A stretch of 64,000 nucleotides of DNA from Punica granatum (Eukaryota; Streptophyta; Magnoliopsida; Myrtales; Lythraceae). Where the stretch lies: NCBI RefSeq assembly GCF_007655135.1, contig NC_045130.1, positions 17,241,363 to 17,305,362 of the forward strand. Reading direction: 5' to 3'. Made by a program: the position numbers and the translations under genes. Under the pieces are notes generated by a model. That model had not been told where the DNA came from. It was given only the letters and a program-made list of their open reading frames with translations, and did no database searches. Below are positions 33,566 through 46,543 of the stretch, in pieces (positions within the stretch are counted from its first letter, which is position 1; each line of letters opens with the position of its first letter).

Positions 33566-35501
33566 AATTCTAATATGCACTCTTATCATTCAAAAATTCC
33601 CTTATTATCATGTATGTATGACGTATCAGCAAAACCAGTATTATCTTAGTAAATAATATAATAGATAATGTCATCGTCCAAGAACATCAATTTTTTAGAA
33701 TGAACGGCTGACTGTAAAAATTTCAAACTTTCACAATAGGAATGTTCTCTTGGTCTGTACATTAGACTAGAAACAGAACAAATTGAATCGATAATTCGTT
33801 AGACGTGTCGAAAATACGCGGGGAACGATCAAGTTGCAGATGAGAATAACATATGAGGATGATGATTTAATTGGTTGGATGTGGTGAGCGAAGGGGGGCC
33901 AAAAATAGTGAATTGAGTGGAGTATTTGGGAGGACCAATGAGCACCCAACAATAATGTCTTCCAACAGCTTCCCTCAAAAAAGTAGACAAAGACTCCAAA
34001 CCCTAAGTGACAAAAACAGCCTTAGAGAGTTCCCACAACTGTTTGCTAGCTTTTGTACATGTCAATTTATTTATTTTCCATTTTCTTCGTTGAAAGATTC
34101 CATCTCGAGAGTCGATAGGGTCCCATCGAAATGTAAATGGGAAAACATTGAGATGAGGCGTGGCATATTATAGCCCGATCTCCATCGATCGGTAGATTCG
34201 ATCCGTCTAATATTGGATAAATCAGACATTAACTATTTTACAGTCTGCTCTACTAAAGAGATGGGGAGGCTATTTATATGTATGAAGTTTGAGCTAGTTC
34301 AATGTAATTGGACGGTATCATCGCAAATATTAATTACATGCATGTACTGGATCGAGTTTAATTATTTGACTGGTAATCCTTTCGATCGAGGAGATTCCCT
34401 CATGAGGACGGTATCGTCGCATATAATGCCATGGAACACGAGCTATTGTCATCACGTGAAAGATGCTCAATGGGGCTGGTTTGACAAGGATGGGATGTGT
34501 GTCTCCTTTGATAGCCCTAATATGTGAGGGTATCTCCTGGCATAGTTCTTTGGATTCAAATCAAGTTGAGCTTGTTGTTTTCCCCCAAGAGAGTGAAAAG
34601 GAAGAGGACATGATGCAATTCGAGTGAATCTTGTGGAAATATTTTTGTGGGGCTGCAATATATTTCTTTTCTATATGGTGGGGGCACCCGACTAATTAAC
34701 AACCGGTTCCACATCGAATTAATTTTACCGATTTACGCTTCCGGTATTTTGAGAATTATATTTCGGCTCGACATATGTTTTATAGAAAGAAAAAGAAGTA
34801 TATATCAAGCTTCCAGTAACTTGAATGCCAAACTTTTATGAAGTTCCACGAATTTTCGTAAATCGGCAGCCCTTATCTCAATTAATATCACGAATTTAAT
34901 TTTGTTGTTCCCTATTCTGTGGTCCTTATTATAGAGGCAGCCAAAGTCAACTGGAAGGGGGGCGATCTGCATCACATCTATAAGGTTTGGGGAAATAATT
35001 AGAAAGGGCATAGCAAATTGAAGTACCTAAAACCAATATGGATTAATTCAAACAATTCGATATTTGTTTTCTTTAACTAAAGTTTCGGATCAATTCTTGT
35101 GAGTAGAGAAAATTTATAATTGGACGAGTTTCATCTCTTAATGGGCCAAACTGTTTCGAACTTGATTAACCGGAACTTATTGAACTTTCGAATATCAATA
35201 TGCATACTAAAAAAAAAATCAAGTACCTACAATTAATGAATCGCCTACAGTACCATATGATTTCAGATTGAGTAAAAGTCTCACTATTATCGACCCTTCT
35301 TAGTTCGTTTTTATATTCGAAACTTCTCTCGTAAATTCCAAACTAAAGAACCCTAAGCAGTCATGGGTCTATGGTAGAGTTCACTCCTTTCCATGCGAAT
35401 AAAATCAATATAGTTCCCACTACAGAAGATAAGCATGAACGAGACTTTTCTCAATATATCATCTTACTCTATACCCAAAAAATTAACTTATATTATTATT
35501 C
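33566..35501. other. Gene-free stretch
   Basis: Only short unsupported frames on both strands; no recognisable domain or repeat. Confidence 0.5.
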
Positions 35502-35640
35502 TTTTTTTTGTCCAGTGTGTATTCAGAAACCTAACGAATCCCGACTAATTCAGTTTGAATTTGATCGACTCACTAAAAGGATAAAGCTTCTCAATACATG
35601 ATTTTTTATATTGACTCGATCTTGAGATTTTATAGTCTTA
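35502..35640 (-). mobile_element. SINE, truncated
   Basis: Matches the 3' two-thirds of the dispersed SINE (minus strand): the T-run, GTGTGTATTCAGAAACC, CCCGACTAATTCAGTTTGA and CTCACTAAAAGGATAAAGCT blocks. Confidence 0.6.
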
Positions 35641-36142
35641 TATTATTTATTATTTATTAGTGTAATATAATAAATAAATGAAAAGAAGAGTGTGTCTTGG
35701 AAATAATTGAACGTTCTGATACCTTTTCTTGGATTCTTGAAGAATCGATCCACAAGGACATGTGCTTAGCTTTGATTGGCCTATTTCTCTATCAATAACT
35801 CACGCACGAAATAGTGAATTCCATTCGTCCACTATGGATTCCCCATCTTTTTTTTTTCCCGCATTGTCCGATTAAATTGTTTTCTGGTCCTTTTATCTTG
35901 GCTCAAATATAGATCTCAAAGTAGTGGTATAAGCCCTCATTTAGTAATGAAAACTAAGGTTCTAAATTCGATTATTATTATAAAATTATCCGTCCCCTTA
36001 ATTAATTATTAGAATTTATATTCATTAAACTAAGGTTAGGAGTCAAATAATATCAATTTAGCATTCATTCGGATTGCCTAATTCACTTTTTTTTTCCGCC
36101 AATGCCTGATCGACTTAGACATTTAGTTTGTTAAGGTGTTCA

Positions 36143-36208
36143 CTATGTATATAAATCAAGAACATGTACAGTTCGCTATGTATATAAATCAAGAACATGT
36201 ACAGTTAT
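36143..36208. repeat. 33-bp tandem duplication
   Basis: Two adjacent, nearly perfect copies of CTATGTATATAAATCAAGAA and the following 13 bases. Confidence 0.9.
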
Positions 36209-36449
36209 ATACGACTTCCTCATCAATGGTCACTGATCAGGATTCGATCTTGGAACAGAGATTCTGTAACTTGACAGCACTCTGCAATGACATGACTCGA
36301 TTTTTGACGGACACATGACAGATCTTTTGCGATCGTACTTTGTCATTAGCCTTTCACCATGCTTTATTCATGCACCCATTGTTCAATTATTTTCCGGAAT
36401 CTTTCTGGTGCTTAGAAAAAGAAAAGACCAAAAAAAAAACAGAGAGAGA

Positions 36450-36476
36450 AAAAAAAGAAGAAGAAGAAGAAGAAAT
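36450..36476. repeat. (GAA)n microsatellite
   Basis: A run of AAG/GAA repeats in purine-rich sequence; frames reading through it are low-complexity artefacts. Confidence 0.8.
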
Positions 36477-36599
36477 GAGACCATAGAAAATGACGCGGCA
36501 ACCGAACGTCCGACAAAACCAGTGGAAATGCGGGAAACCGTGGTGCATCTAAAAAGTTAATAAAAAAAAATAAAAGAAAAAAGAAAATATTTTTTAAAG

Positions 36600-38620
36600 A
36601 AATTGTAAAATTAAATAAGTTACTAAATTTGAATATAGCCAATACGTTCTTGATTTTTGTGGGTGGAATCTGACGGTTGTAAAGGTTTGTCCTTTTTGGT
36701 TGAATGAGAGCATCTTTCTTCTATCTAAGGCAATTATTTATATAAAAAAATATGAAATGTGGTAGGGCTTAAATTGAAAAAAGATTCCTTATCTCTATTC
36801 TCCATAATAAGATACCTAATTGGAGATGATAAGTTCACATGCCACTAGTGTTGGGTCTTCGGGAATGTCTTTATCACATTTAGCTGGAAAAGCATATGGC
36901 CAATCTAGAAAAAGATATATTGATGTTACACATGAATTCACCATTTTGCTAGGTGTTATTACGGAGATTACAGATAAATTTTCAATATATCTTGGAGGCG
37001 TTTTATATCTAGTTTTGTAAATAAAAAATCTAAAAAGCAATTTTTACTGGTGAAAATTAAATTGATCCGATAGAAAAGTGGAAATTAGAAAAAAATTTCA
37101 AAGTATCACGAAAAAAAAATGACAATGAAGACGAAAACTATAAAATTAGGGTAAGGGGACGAGCTCTCAGGAAGGCCAAATAGGAAAATAATAGTAATTA
37201 TCAAAAACTGAATAAAAATTGATAATTTTTTTTAACAATATCAAAATTTTAGGAGAGGAGGAAGACGATTGTGTCTCTTAATTACCTTTCGATCTATCCT
37301 TGATTAAAAAAAAACTTTTATAGATTTTCAAGCTACATATGTGATCACCATTGATTTTAAATTTGGAATTTTTTAAGGTATAAAGGACCTTTGTAGAAGC
37401 GGTCGTGGACCGTCGGTTGAACAGACAAAAATGGGGCAAACTTTCGATTTTGGAATCTAATACCAATTAGTATTTATTAAACTAATCGAATAATGGTTCG
37501 TGGGTCTTAAAGAGCCGATTTCTTTTTAAAAAAACGAGTAAAGACTACGACAATAACGTTGATAGAAGAATCTCACGCTTAAAGAAACATACAAGTCTAT
37601 TCTGAACAAGAAAAGGGGCAAATTAAATTAATTAATTAATTCTTGTTATTATATATAAATATATACATAGAGATGTTGGAATCTCAAGGTACACCAACTC
37701 ATCCCAATATTCCAGTTTGGTGGCCTTGCTGCCTCCATAAAGCAAAATTATACTCGACCCATTGAGGAGTATGGAACCACAAATGGTGGTTTTGTAATTT
37801 CGATTAAAGAAAAGATTTTGTAATTAATTCCCTTTTTTACTTTAGTTTCCCATGATCTATGCTATAAATTGGCAGGTAGAAAAAATTTTGGGCGACTTTT
37901 CGGAGAAAATATCCTCATCTTTGATTTCAAGTTGACTAATTTATAAGATAGAGTTCATATTTTCCATTTCATATTTGTCGTGTCAACTCGTTCATAAGTC
38001 CTCATAAAAAAAAACCCGTTCATAAGCCCGTTTATTGATTGACTAGTGATATTGTTCAAGTATTAATCTAACAATTCCATCGGTAATCTAGAAACTTGCT
38101 ATATAACTTTGCGCATAATTAAGGAGATATTAATAGTATTTGATACCAAAAGGTACTCATTTATCTTCTCCCAATAGACAAATATTGCACAATGGGAAGG
38201 ATTCAAAACCCAACAACTGAGATTTATAAATTTATATGCAAATGGCTGGTGTCACCCTTTGCATAATAAGGAATTCGGTGGAGATTTTGCAGAAATTGAA
38301 GTGTCCATAAGACTCTTAGCATTCTAAATTTTGATCTAATTAGATCATACTTATCGATGATATAGCATACTAACTGAATCGAACTCTTTCATTTAATTTT
38401 TTAAAAGAAAAATAAAACGAACTTTTTACTTAAGAAGATGTGTAATCTTTTTGATCATTTTATTATTGTTAGGAAAGCTTATGTAAGATATGGCATTCAA
38501 GGAAAAAAGGACGTGGGAGAATATTTCAAGCATTTTCTTTTCCTTTAAAAAATAAAAGTAAAAGAAGAGCAGTCCTTTCACGTATTTTCAATAGTTTTGC
38601 ATATTATAACTTTTTATTAT
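36600..38620. other. Gene-free stretch
   Basis: AT-rich; a 66-codon frame at 36,820-37,020 has no recognisable domain or neighbours and I do not call it. Confidence 0.5.
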
Positions 38621-38804
38621 TTTTTTTGTGTGAACTATGATGTTCGAAAGCCCAATTCGACCTCGACTATTTTAGTAAGGTCGGGTCAGCCCACTAAAAG
38701 GTAAAATTCTCACAGCGTAAAATTTTCTGTATTCATAAGGACTCGAATCCGAGACCTTATTTAACCAGAATAAGCGTCCGAACACTTGAACAGGCTCACG
38801 TTGA
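38621..38804 (-). mobile_element. tRNA-derived SINE, near full length
   Basis: On the minus strand it carries a box B-like CTCGGATTCGAGTCC and ends in GTTCACACAAAAAAA. About 184 bp; related to 10,273, 43,937 and 60,763. Confidence 0.75.
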
Positions 38805-40929
38805 TTTTTTTTTAAATTTTTAACAAGGATTTTATTCTCCAGAGCACATAAACAATCCACAAGTCATGGATCTAGGTAAGTCAATATGCAAGTACCTATG
38901 TGGGTGGTTTCACCAAATATTATGTGCGTAGGGAGAGATTTGGATTTACGATCTTATAAATTCCTCAAAATTTGATTTTTTTTTAATAATTTATTATTAT
39001 TTCTCCTATTATTTCTTGGGAAGTGTCTTGGTCGGTGGGTAGGTGGGAAAAGGGGAAATGTCAATGAGACTTTATGAAATGTACTAAGCAATTTCATCGT
39101 TATTGAACGATTCATTACTTAGCATAACCTGTTATCAATATTCATAATTTGAGGACCGAATAGGATTGATCTCATGGTTAAAAGAAGCGACTTTCAAATA
39201 ATTTTGGCAATTAAATTACTAGTAAAGTACATGAATTTTGGCAATTAAATTACTAGGAAAGTACATTCCCATCAATGTGAGAATCTACAATCTACACCAC
39301 CTAATAGTAGTCTATATTACCATCGAGTGGGAATGTGAGAGTGGAAATATGGATTATCGTGTCCCAACTAAACATAGAAATCCTATGAGCCTAAGGAATT
39401 TAAATCAACTTCCCTAGGAATTCAAATAAAGTCTCACGTACCAACGCTTCCTTAGAGAAATTTCAATGCCAAGTCACCTAAAAAATCATGTAGAAGAATA
39501 ATCCTTAGTGGGCCACTTGTACAATCTGTGTGGCCGAACTAACCTATCTCGTGGATTTTAGGATGTCACCTGAACCGTAGAGATTAATTAGGCAAAAACC
39601 AAAACCCCTCATTACTAAGAAAATACATATTATTCATAGTTTTTTCCTACTTTTATTAAGGTTTAAATTACGTTTTTAATCGTGTATGTATAGATGATTA
39701 AAATACATTTTAACATGACAAAAGAAATAGTTAATTGAGCTATAAGCTTCTTTGGATAGACCCTTCATGCTTTTCGATGGGCAAAATGAGTAGTATAAAT
39801 TAAAGGGTAATGCTATCATGATTGATAGTAAAAATAACCTCCACGATTTTTCTTTTAGTCATTAGATCTCTTTATGTAAAATATGAGTTGTATATATGAT
39901 TTTTTTATATTAAGATTCACCTCTCAAGTTTTACTATATATATTTTTGACCACACACCTTCTCGTCAACGGTCAGTCTCACCCGTGAATGAGCCAGATCC
40001 TCTTCGATATTATATCGAACTGAAATGTACCTTTCAATTAAATTAAAATATTTTAATCAATTTAAAAAAAAAAACACCCACGTGAAGCGAAATTTCAAGA
40101 GAACTCACATAGCGTAAAAGTTGTATTGAGAATTATGTATCAAGGGCAAAAAAATTAATAGAGTAGCTGAAGAAAAGGAGGAAACAAGAAATGAATTCAT
40201 AGGTAAAATTTCATGAGGCGAAATGCTGTAATTAGGCCTTGGTTGTATGAGCCCTTAATTGAAATTTCTTTGCTTGAAAAGGGTTGCCATCCTCCCGGTC
40301 ATTTGCTTTTCTTTTCTTTTTTTTTTTCGTTTTCAACATTTCAAGTTCTCTATTCAAAATTTTACTATTTGATGTTGGATGTATGTCTGTCTTCATCTTA
40401 TGCTGGCATTTTCCTGATCGAGTCGCAGTTATTGTTTGCGTGGTGTTTGTTTACTATTTCTTTCTTTTATTAAAGCAATTAAATAGTTTTTAGTTTAATT
40501 GAACCAGTATATTCCGATCCAGTTTAATATCGAAGCATATATTGTTTGTTCACTGGTAAGACCAATCGTCGAAGCAAAGATATGTGGTCAAAAATATCAA
40601 AAGTAAAGAGAAATGTCTCCAAGGATTATCGGCGGTCTCGGATGTCCTTCTTTTGCAGCCAAGAGAAATGTCTCCACACTCTGGATTGGCGACAAAACAA
40701 AATGGCAGTAGGCTATTATACCAATTAAGCCGCGTGCCCTTCTTACTTCTTTTTCTCTTTCGGTTTTGCGTGTGTGTATTTAATGCCCCAAATTAATATA
40801 TAAAACATATCCACATATATTTTACATAATGACTAGGAATCAGTTTGCAATTCATTAATTAATTCACAGTTGATTAATTTATTGTCAATATAATATCGTT
40901 ACACACATAAGTTATCTTATGACCAAAAC
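38805..40929. other. Gene-free stretch
   Basis: Besides the 34-bp duplication at 39,200-39,267, no gene or element is recognised. Frames near 40,213-40,490 are T-rich artefacts. Confidence 0.5.
39200..39267. repeat. 34-bp tandem duplication
   Basis: Two adjacent copies of AATTTTGGCAATTAAATTAC and the following 14 bases, with one mismatch. Confidence 0.9.
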
Positions 40930-42195
40930 TTTAAGAGAGAAATACTATTACGTCCTCAACATATGTTTCCACATTTAGAGTTTCTAATTATGGAGACTTT
41001 CTCCCAAATAAGGAAACTCTTATGTTTCCTTATAAGGATTCACCTCAATATTGGATTTGACTTTAGCATGTGCTAGCAACCCTGCATCTATATTGCAAGT
41101 CTAATTCGAGAATTGATTCCTAATTAATTGCTTTAATAAGACTCAATTCATCATCGGTTAAAATACGTCCTATTGTGTATGACTAATTAGGTTTATCACT
41201 AAGTGGCAATGATATTATAATGCCAAACTCTTTTGACATTACCAGAAACTTTTTTCTGTGACCAAAAGCTTAATTTCCAAAATACCCTTGGTTTCCAACA
41301 ATCATGAGTGACACCTAACAGCAGCATATCATGATAATCCAAATAGCGACGAATATGCTAATTATACATTCTAATGAACTTGTGACCATATATACTATGC
41401 ACTCAAGTCCCTTCATTGCAGATTCCGATCTAATCAGAGCCATGATAAATGTCAAACCCTATTAACTGATCATATGAAATTTCCGAGCTTCCATTCATAG
41501 ATCATCAGGACATAAATTCAAAACCCCTTTCTATTTTAAGTCCAACCATCTTAGCCAAGGATTTCCTGATCAAGAATAAAACTCAAACCTATAGGATCTT
41601 TCCCTGTTTACTCAGATTAATGAATTCTTTTTCGAATTGTCACTTACCTCCATTAACCAAGATCACTATTTGCCGAATGCCCATGCCTACAACAAGTATA
41701 TAAGCATGAGTAAATCCTAAGTACCTATGTATGAGATAACCATGCCATCTCAAGTCTAAGGACTATATGCACTAATATGGTCTAAATATATCCATTAACA
41801 ACAGTAAAACATCATGTGAATATTATCTATACATCACGTTCGGTTCACTTATCTCCAAAAGTATCTATATGTTTGTTTCGATATCTATTATTGAATAGCA
41901 TGTGACCCACTACTCTATTTTCATTTTTATCTATATACTAATCATGGATATAGATAGAGGTAACGATCTAGCCGAAATAATAATGATTAGCTAAGATTCC
42001 ATTGATCGTGAACAATTTAAAGAACTTATACCAGATAACTACGTCACGCATATTCTTAACTCTTTGATAATAAAGCATCTACCAAGTATCTTAAAGGATT
42101 ATTCTAATAAACAATTCATGAATAATATAATAAATTTTATTGCTATAAATAGGAATTGTCCAATTGTAAATATTGGCTCTAGGGCATATAACTAA
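40930..42195 (-). mobile_element. Copia-type LTR (probably solo), minus strand
   Basis: Read on the minus strand it starts near GTTAGTTATATGCCCTAGAG, followed by CCAATATTTACAATTGGACA, TTGTTTATTAGAATAATCCT and TACTTGGTAGATGCTTTATT. This is an arrangement I know from long plant Copia LTRs that begin TGTTA..TATGCCCTAGAG. The lower-coordinate end, near 40,930, is uncertain. No gag-pol sequence adjoins it on either side, so it is probably a solo LTR of about 1.2-1.3 kb. Confidence 0.5.
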
Positions 42196-43936
42196 CGGTG
42201 AATATATCGGCAAGTTGGTGCTTGATGGAAACATGGGGGTTGATAATACTTTTGGCCTGAATATGTGTTTTGTCCACACCGGGTGAGAACCCAAATATTA
42301 CTTTAAATATTCACAGTCAAAATATAATGATATGTTTGATTTGTTACATTTACTAAGTCATGGCATTTGTTTTTCCTTTCGAAAGTTTTGAAGTCCACAT
42401 TTCGGTTTTGAAAGCTTTAATTAGGAAGGTACATGTTGGTTTCGATTCCCACTAGTATGAGTATAATCGCATTCTAATCCTCGAGCTTTGCCAATGTCTA
42501 TATTTATTATATGCTCCATGGACAATTGGACATGAATAGAAAAGGGGGAATTGGGGAATTGTTTATTCTCATAGACAATGTGCGGCTTGGCATCAACAGA
42601 TCAACGGTTAGCATTGATTTCTAATGCTTTGTTGTTTGACCAGCTGGGATTGACCATTGACTTCTTCATCAAGCTTCCTCTTGTTTTCTTTTTCTCATCT
42701 ATTTACGTATTCAATAATTGTTTTATTTTCTTTGCTTACGAGGGAGATCTACGAGACTATTGTAAAAAAAAAATCTAAATAAAGAGATTTAAGTAGTCCT
42801 ATTAGTACTGAAGATCGAATTAGCATTGAACATCTTGATTCTTAGGTAAGAACGTACGCTACTGTACTCGTCATTTTCTCATAAGTTCTCGTATCTTTTA
42901 TGTACTTCATCAAGATATCATCCTTCTAATAACAAGAGAAATGAAACTTTGAATAATAACTAACTTAAAACAAGATATTTATGCACTTAAAATAAAATAT
43001 TTATGCATAAGATTAGTGTTTTATCCGTTTAATTAGAAGATCGGATGAGATGAAAATACTTATCGCTAGGCATGGTTGTGCTACTTTTCTTGAGTTAATT
43101 TTTGTTTTGGTTAATCCTTTGCCATTTTTGTTTCAATAGATAAAAGTATGTTAAAATATCTTCACTCGATAGATAAAAGTTGTCCCATCTTTTATTTAAT
43201 AACCTTGTTTTGTGCTGAGCTTTTGCAGAGCAATGCATAAAAGAAAAGTGATAGGAAAAAGAAAATGTGCAAATTAACTCAAATATGGTAGAAATGAAAG
43301 ATGCCAATCTTCATATAACAAAGAATTGCTTGAAATTCAGTTCAAATTATTCCATGAGACTGCTTGTTTTGTACAGAAGAAAGAAAGGACGTGAACTGAG
43401 TAAATGCTAATCCACGAATAAGGAGAAGAAAAATTGAAAATGATGGAGAACTATATGCAAGGCCCCTAATGATGGAGAAATTTAGTTAAAGTTATTTATT
43501 TTGCTTTGTCTTTTTTTTTTCCTTTTATTATATAAGAGGCTTATGAATCTAATGAAACAAAATAAAAATTTCTAATTGCTAGTAATAACTAATAAGTTAC
43601 CGGTAGTAGTCCTACCATGAGAAGCAAAACTTTCTGTCGTCTTTTTTTTCCCCAATTCTTCCATTATTTATTAATTATTTTCTGTGTCATTCCGTAGATC
43701 TTTTTTTATCTTCAATTATCAAAATATATTCCTTCTAATTAATATAAGAGAAACTTGATCACACTAGTTCTTGGATCCATATCCATCATCCAAGACTTCT
43801 AGTCAATGATTTAACAACCATATATATCTTATATCTTATACATTATTTAAGCGAAAAATTCAATTATGTAACCATCACTTTATTTATCAGACCACCTTAT
43901 TTATGAGACGTGGTTAAAAAGTTGAAAGTATTAATT
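42196..43936. other. Gene-free stretch
   Basis: AT-rich, with only short unsupported frames. Confidence 0.5.
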
Positions 43937-44124
43937 ATTTTTTTCAATGTGTAGCATGGTATTCAGAAGTCCAACGAACTCCGACTAATTGAGTTTGAGC
44001 CGGGTCGGTCGACCCACTAAGGGGTAAAACTTTCTCAGCATAAATTTTTTCCATTTATAAGACTCGAACCAAGACCTTATTTAAGGGAATCAAGTGCCGG
44101 ATCATTTGAACCAACATATATTGA
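43937..44124 (-). mobile_element. tRNA-derived SINE, near full length
   Basis: Minus-strand copy; it contains CTTGGTTCGAGTCTTATAAA (box B) and CCCCTTAGTGGGTCGACCGA, and ends in an A-run after ACATTG. Confidence 0.75.
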
Positions 44125-46136
44125 TAGTATTAATTATTTTTAGTTTGAATATTATACAATTTAAAATAATAGAGATGAGTTGAAGTACAATCTTATTTGG
44201 TAAATACGATTCTCCTCTCTCTACCTACCACGTGTCAATCTCTCATTATTTTATTCTCTTCTCTTAACCTCTCAATCACTCACGTTCTATCTATTATTTT
44301 TCAAATTCTATTTCCAATTATATCTTCTTATTTTTTCTTACCCTTAATTTTTTTTCTTCCTCTCCCAAATTAATATATGCATGAGCATACTTGGAAACTT
44401 TTTTAGCATATATGAGACATTACACTCAGATCAGTGCCCATAATTTGTGGATTACATGCGTCGGACGGAGCAATCTGTGGCGTCGGGGCTGCCATGGCTC
44501 CACGTGAACAGAAGCACCGACGCGGGTAGGTGCGTCAGGTGGAGCAGAGATCCAACGAGCTAGGGCATTAGAGGGGGCAAGCAAGGGCGTCGGAGGGGCA
44601 AGGAAAGGTGAACATAGATGTCAGAGCACCGATGAGGGGCGTCGGAGCTATTGCGAGCACATGCATTGGTGCGTGCAGGTGCATTGTGTCGGGTAGAGTC
44701 TCGGCAAAGGCAAGTGGTGGCGTCAAAAGGCGCGAGCAGAGGCATCGAATGGAAGGGGTCTCGGGCGAGGTATTGGTGGCGATGGTGAGACGAGAGAAAG
44801 TAAGGACGAGGGAGAAGGAGAAGGAACCCAACTTATATGTTTTGCTGTGACTCTTCCGGGGTTTGCCAAGGGAATTTTATCTCAAAAATTTCCAAGGAAA
44901 ATATCCCTCGACACCTCTCTCGAAAATAATTTTCTATCAGAATTTGGATCCAATAGAATACAGATGAAAAATTCCGTTATATTGTCAAACCATCTTTTTT
45001 ATTTTCTATGTATGCGAGAGAACTCCATGGGCAGTTCTCTTGGAAAATTTTGAAAGGTTTTCCGAACAAATTTTGAAAGGAACCCAATTTCTTGAGCATT
45101 GAAAGGGAGAGTATGAAAGAGTTTTTCATACTCCCGCAATAAAAAAGAAAAAAACTTTCTCTACATAAGTATTTTATTCTATTTGACAATTTATACTTTA
45201 AAAATTTTAATTATTTAATTAAAAAAGCAAAAGAAATACTCTGTCTTATCTTTTTTGGTATTAGAATTTAGAACCCCTTAATCAACTGCATTTTTTTTTA
45301 TCAATATTATTCTTCCTATGCTATATGGTATAGCAAAGCACAAATATGTGGAGGAGTTATACGCATTTTTGAACAAAATATTCTTGTAGAATTTTTGAAT
45401 ATATTGTACACCCGTGTAAAGTACGGGCTGCATTCTATTTCCCTATATTTTATTGACACTAATGAAAGCATGCCATTTGAAAAGAGCCTCGATGGAAATT
45501 CTGAAGGAGAAAGCACAGTTAACCATAATAAATTAATTCGCGTCGAAACTCGATCTCCATGAACTTTTTTGCGATATGGATCTCGTGACAAAGTACCTAC
45601 CTTATGGAGGCACAAGTAAGGTGCACCTTGCAGCCACGGTTCCGACTTACTCAAACCGTTAATCCAGTCGCTCGATGCGCAACAATTATAATAGACATAT
45701 GGCGCCTTGTATAAATCAAAAGCAAAAAGGCTACATTAAATCTACATGTATATATTGGAAGAATAGTACTCTCATGTGTTAGTGCAAGTAGATAGTGCAA
45801 ATATATGCTTCGTCAGTAGTCTACGTGTCCGTGGTTTTTGAATCTCCTTCATGCGTAGCCTCAAACGCATGTTCATTTATTAGCTTGCCTGAATTCATGG
45901 ACTTGTCAGATATTTACGAACAACGAAAAGGATAATACCTCGTTTGTCATATAAAAAAAATAATAGTTAATAATAATGATTTACCGAGAGAAAATAGCAA
46001 GAAAAACCGGAAAGTACCGAGCTGTACCTATTGAGGAAATTTATTTTTTTTAAGAAAAGGAGAAAAAAGAGCAAAAAAAGGTCCACCCGAAAAGTCATCG
46101 AGTTGAATCGGTGATTGACTCGCTCCCTCCCAACTC
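44125..46136. other. Gene-free stretch with a GC-rich patch
   Basis: The patch at 44,450-44,800 repeats GCGTCGG and CATTGG-type words and opens overlapping frames on both strands. Its composition differs from the surroundings and it may be old transposon sequence. A 112-codon minus-strand frame at 45,316-45,654 has no recognisable domain. Confidence 0.45.
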
Positions 46137-46543
46137 AGAGAGAGAGAGAGATTCTGTTTGGGGGGAGAGAGAGAGAGAGAGAGCATTTGCTTGAAATCTC
46201 TTCATTTTCTCCCACTCGGTTCGTCGCGTATTTTATCTCTCATCCGCCCGCCCGCCCCTTCCCCTCTCTTTGCATATAATAATCCCGTTCACATGAACGG
46301 TACTTCTTTCTCTCTCTCTCTCTATAAATAAACATCACAGATCCTCTCTCTCACTCTCTCTCGCTCTTCCCCCTTCCATTTCCTTCTTTCTTCTTCTTCT
46401 TCTTCTTCTTCTTCGTTTTCACCTGATTCTAGATTCGATCGAGGAGCTCTCCCGCAAGATTCCTTGAGGATTATTATCAGTCAGTCGATCCATTGGTGTT
46501 GGCTGGTTGTTGTTGTTGTTTTCAATCGATCCTGTCGTCCTCC
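46137..46543 (+). promoter_or_regulatory. Core promoter and 5' leader of the HHO gene
   Basis: GA repeats at 46,137-46,183 and CT repeats at 46,308-46,323 (GAGA-type promoter elements) flank a TATA box, CTATAAATA, at 46,322-46,330. A (TTC)n tract at 46,388-46,415 lies in the likely transcribed leader. The first in-frame ATG is at 46,544. Confidence 0.6.

Noticed and set aside
36820..37020. 66-codon plus-strand frame
   Set aside because: No domain, no conserved neighbour and no splice support in an AT-rich gene-free region.
45316..45654. Minus-strand frame of 112 codons
   Set aside because: No recognisable motif, no splice context and composition like its surroundings; it could be real but nothing supports it.
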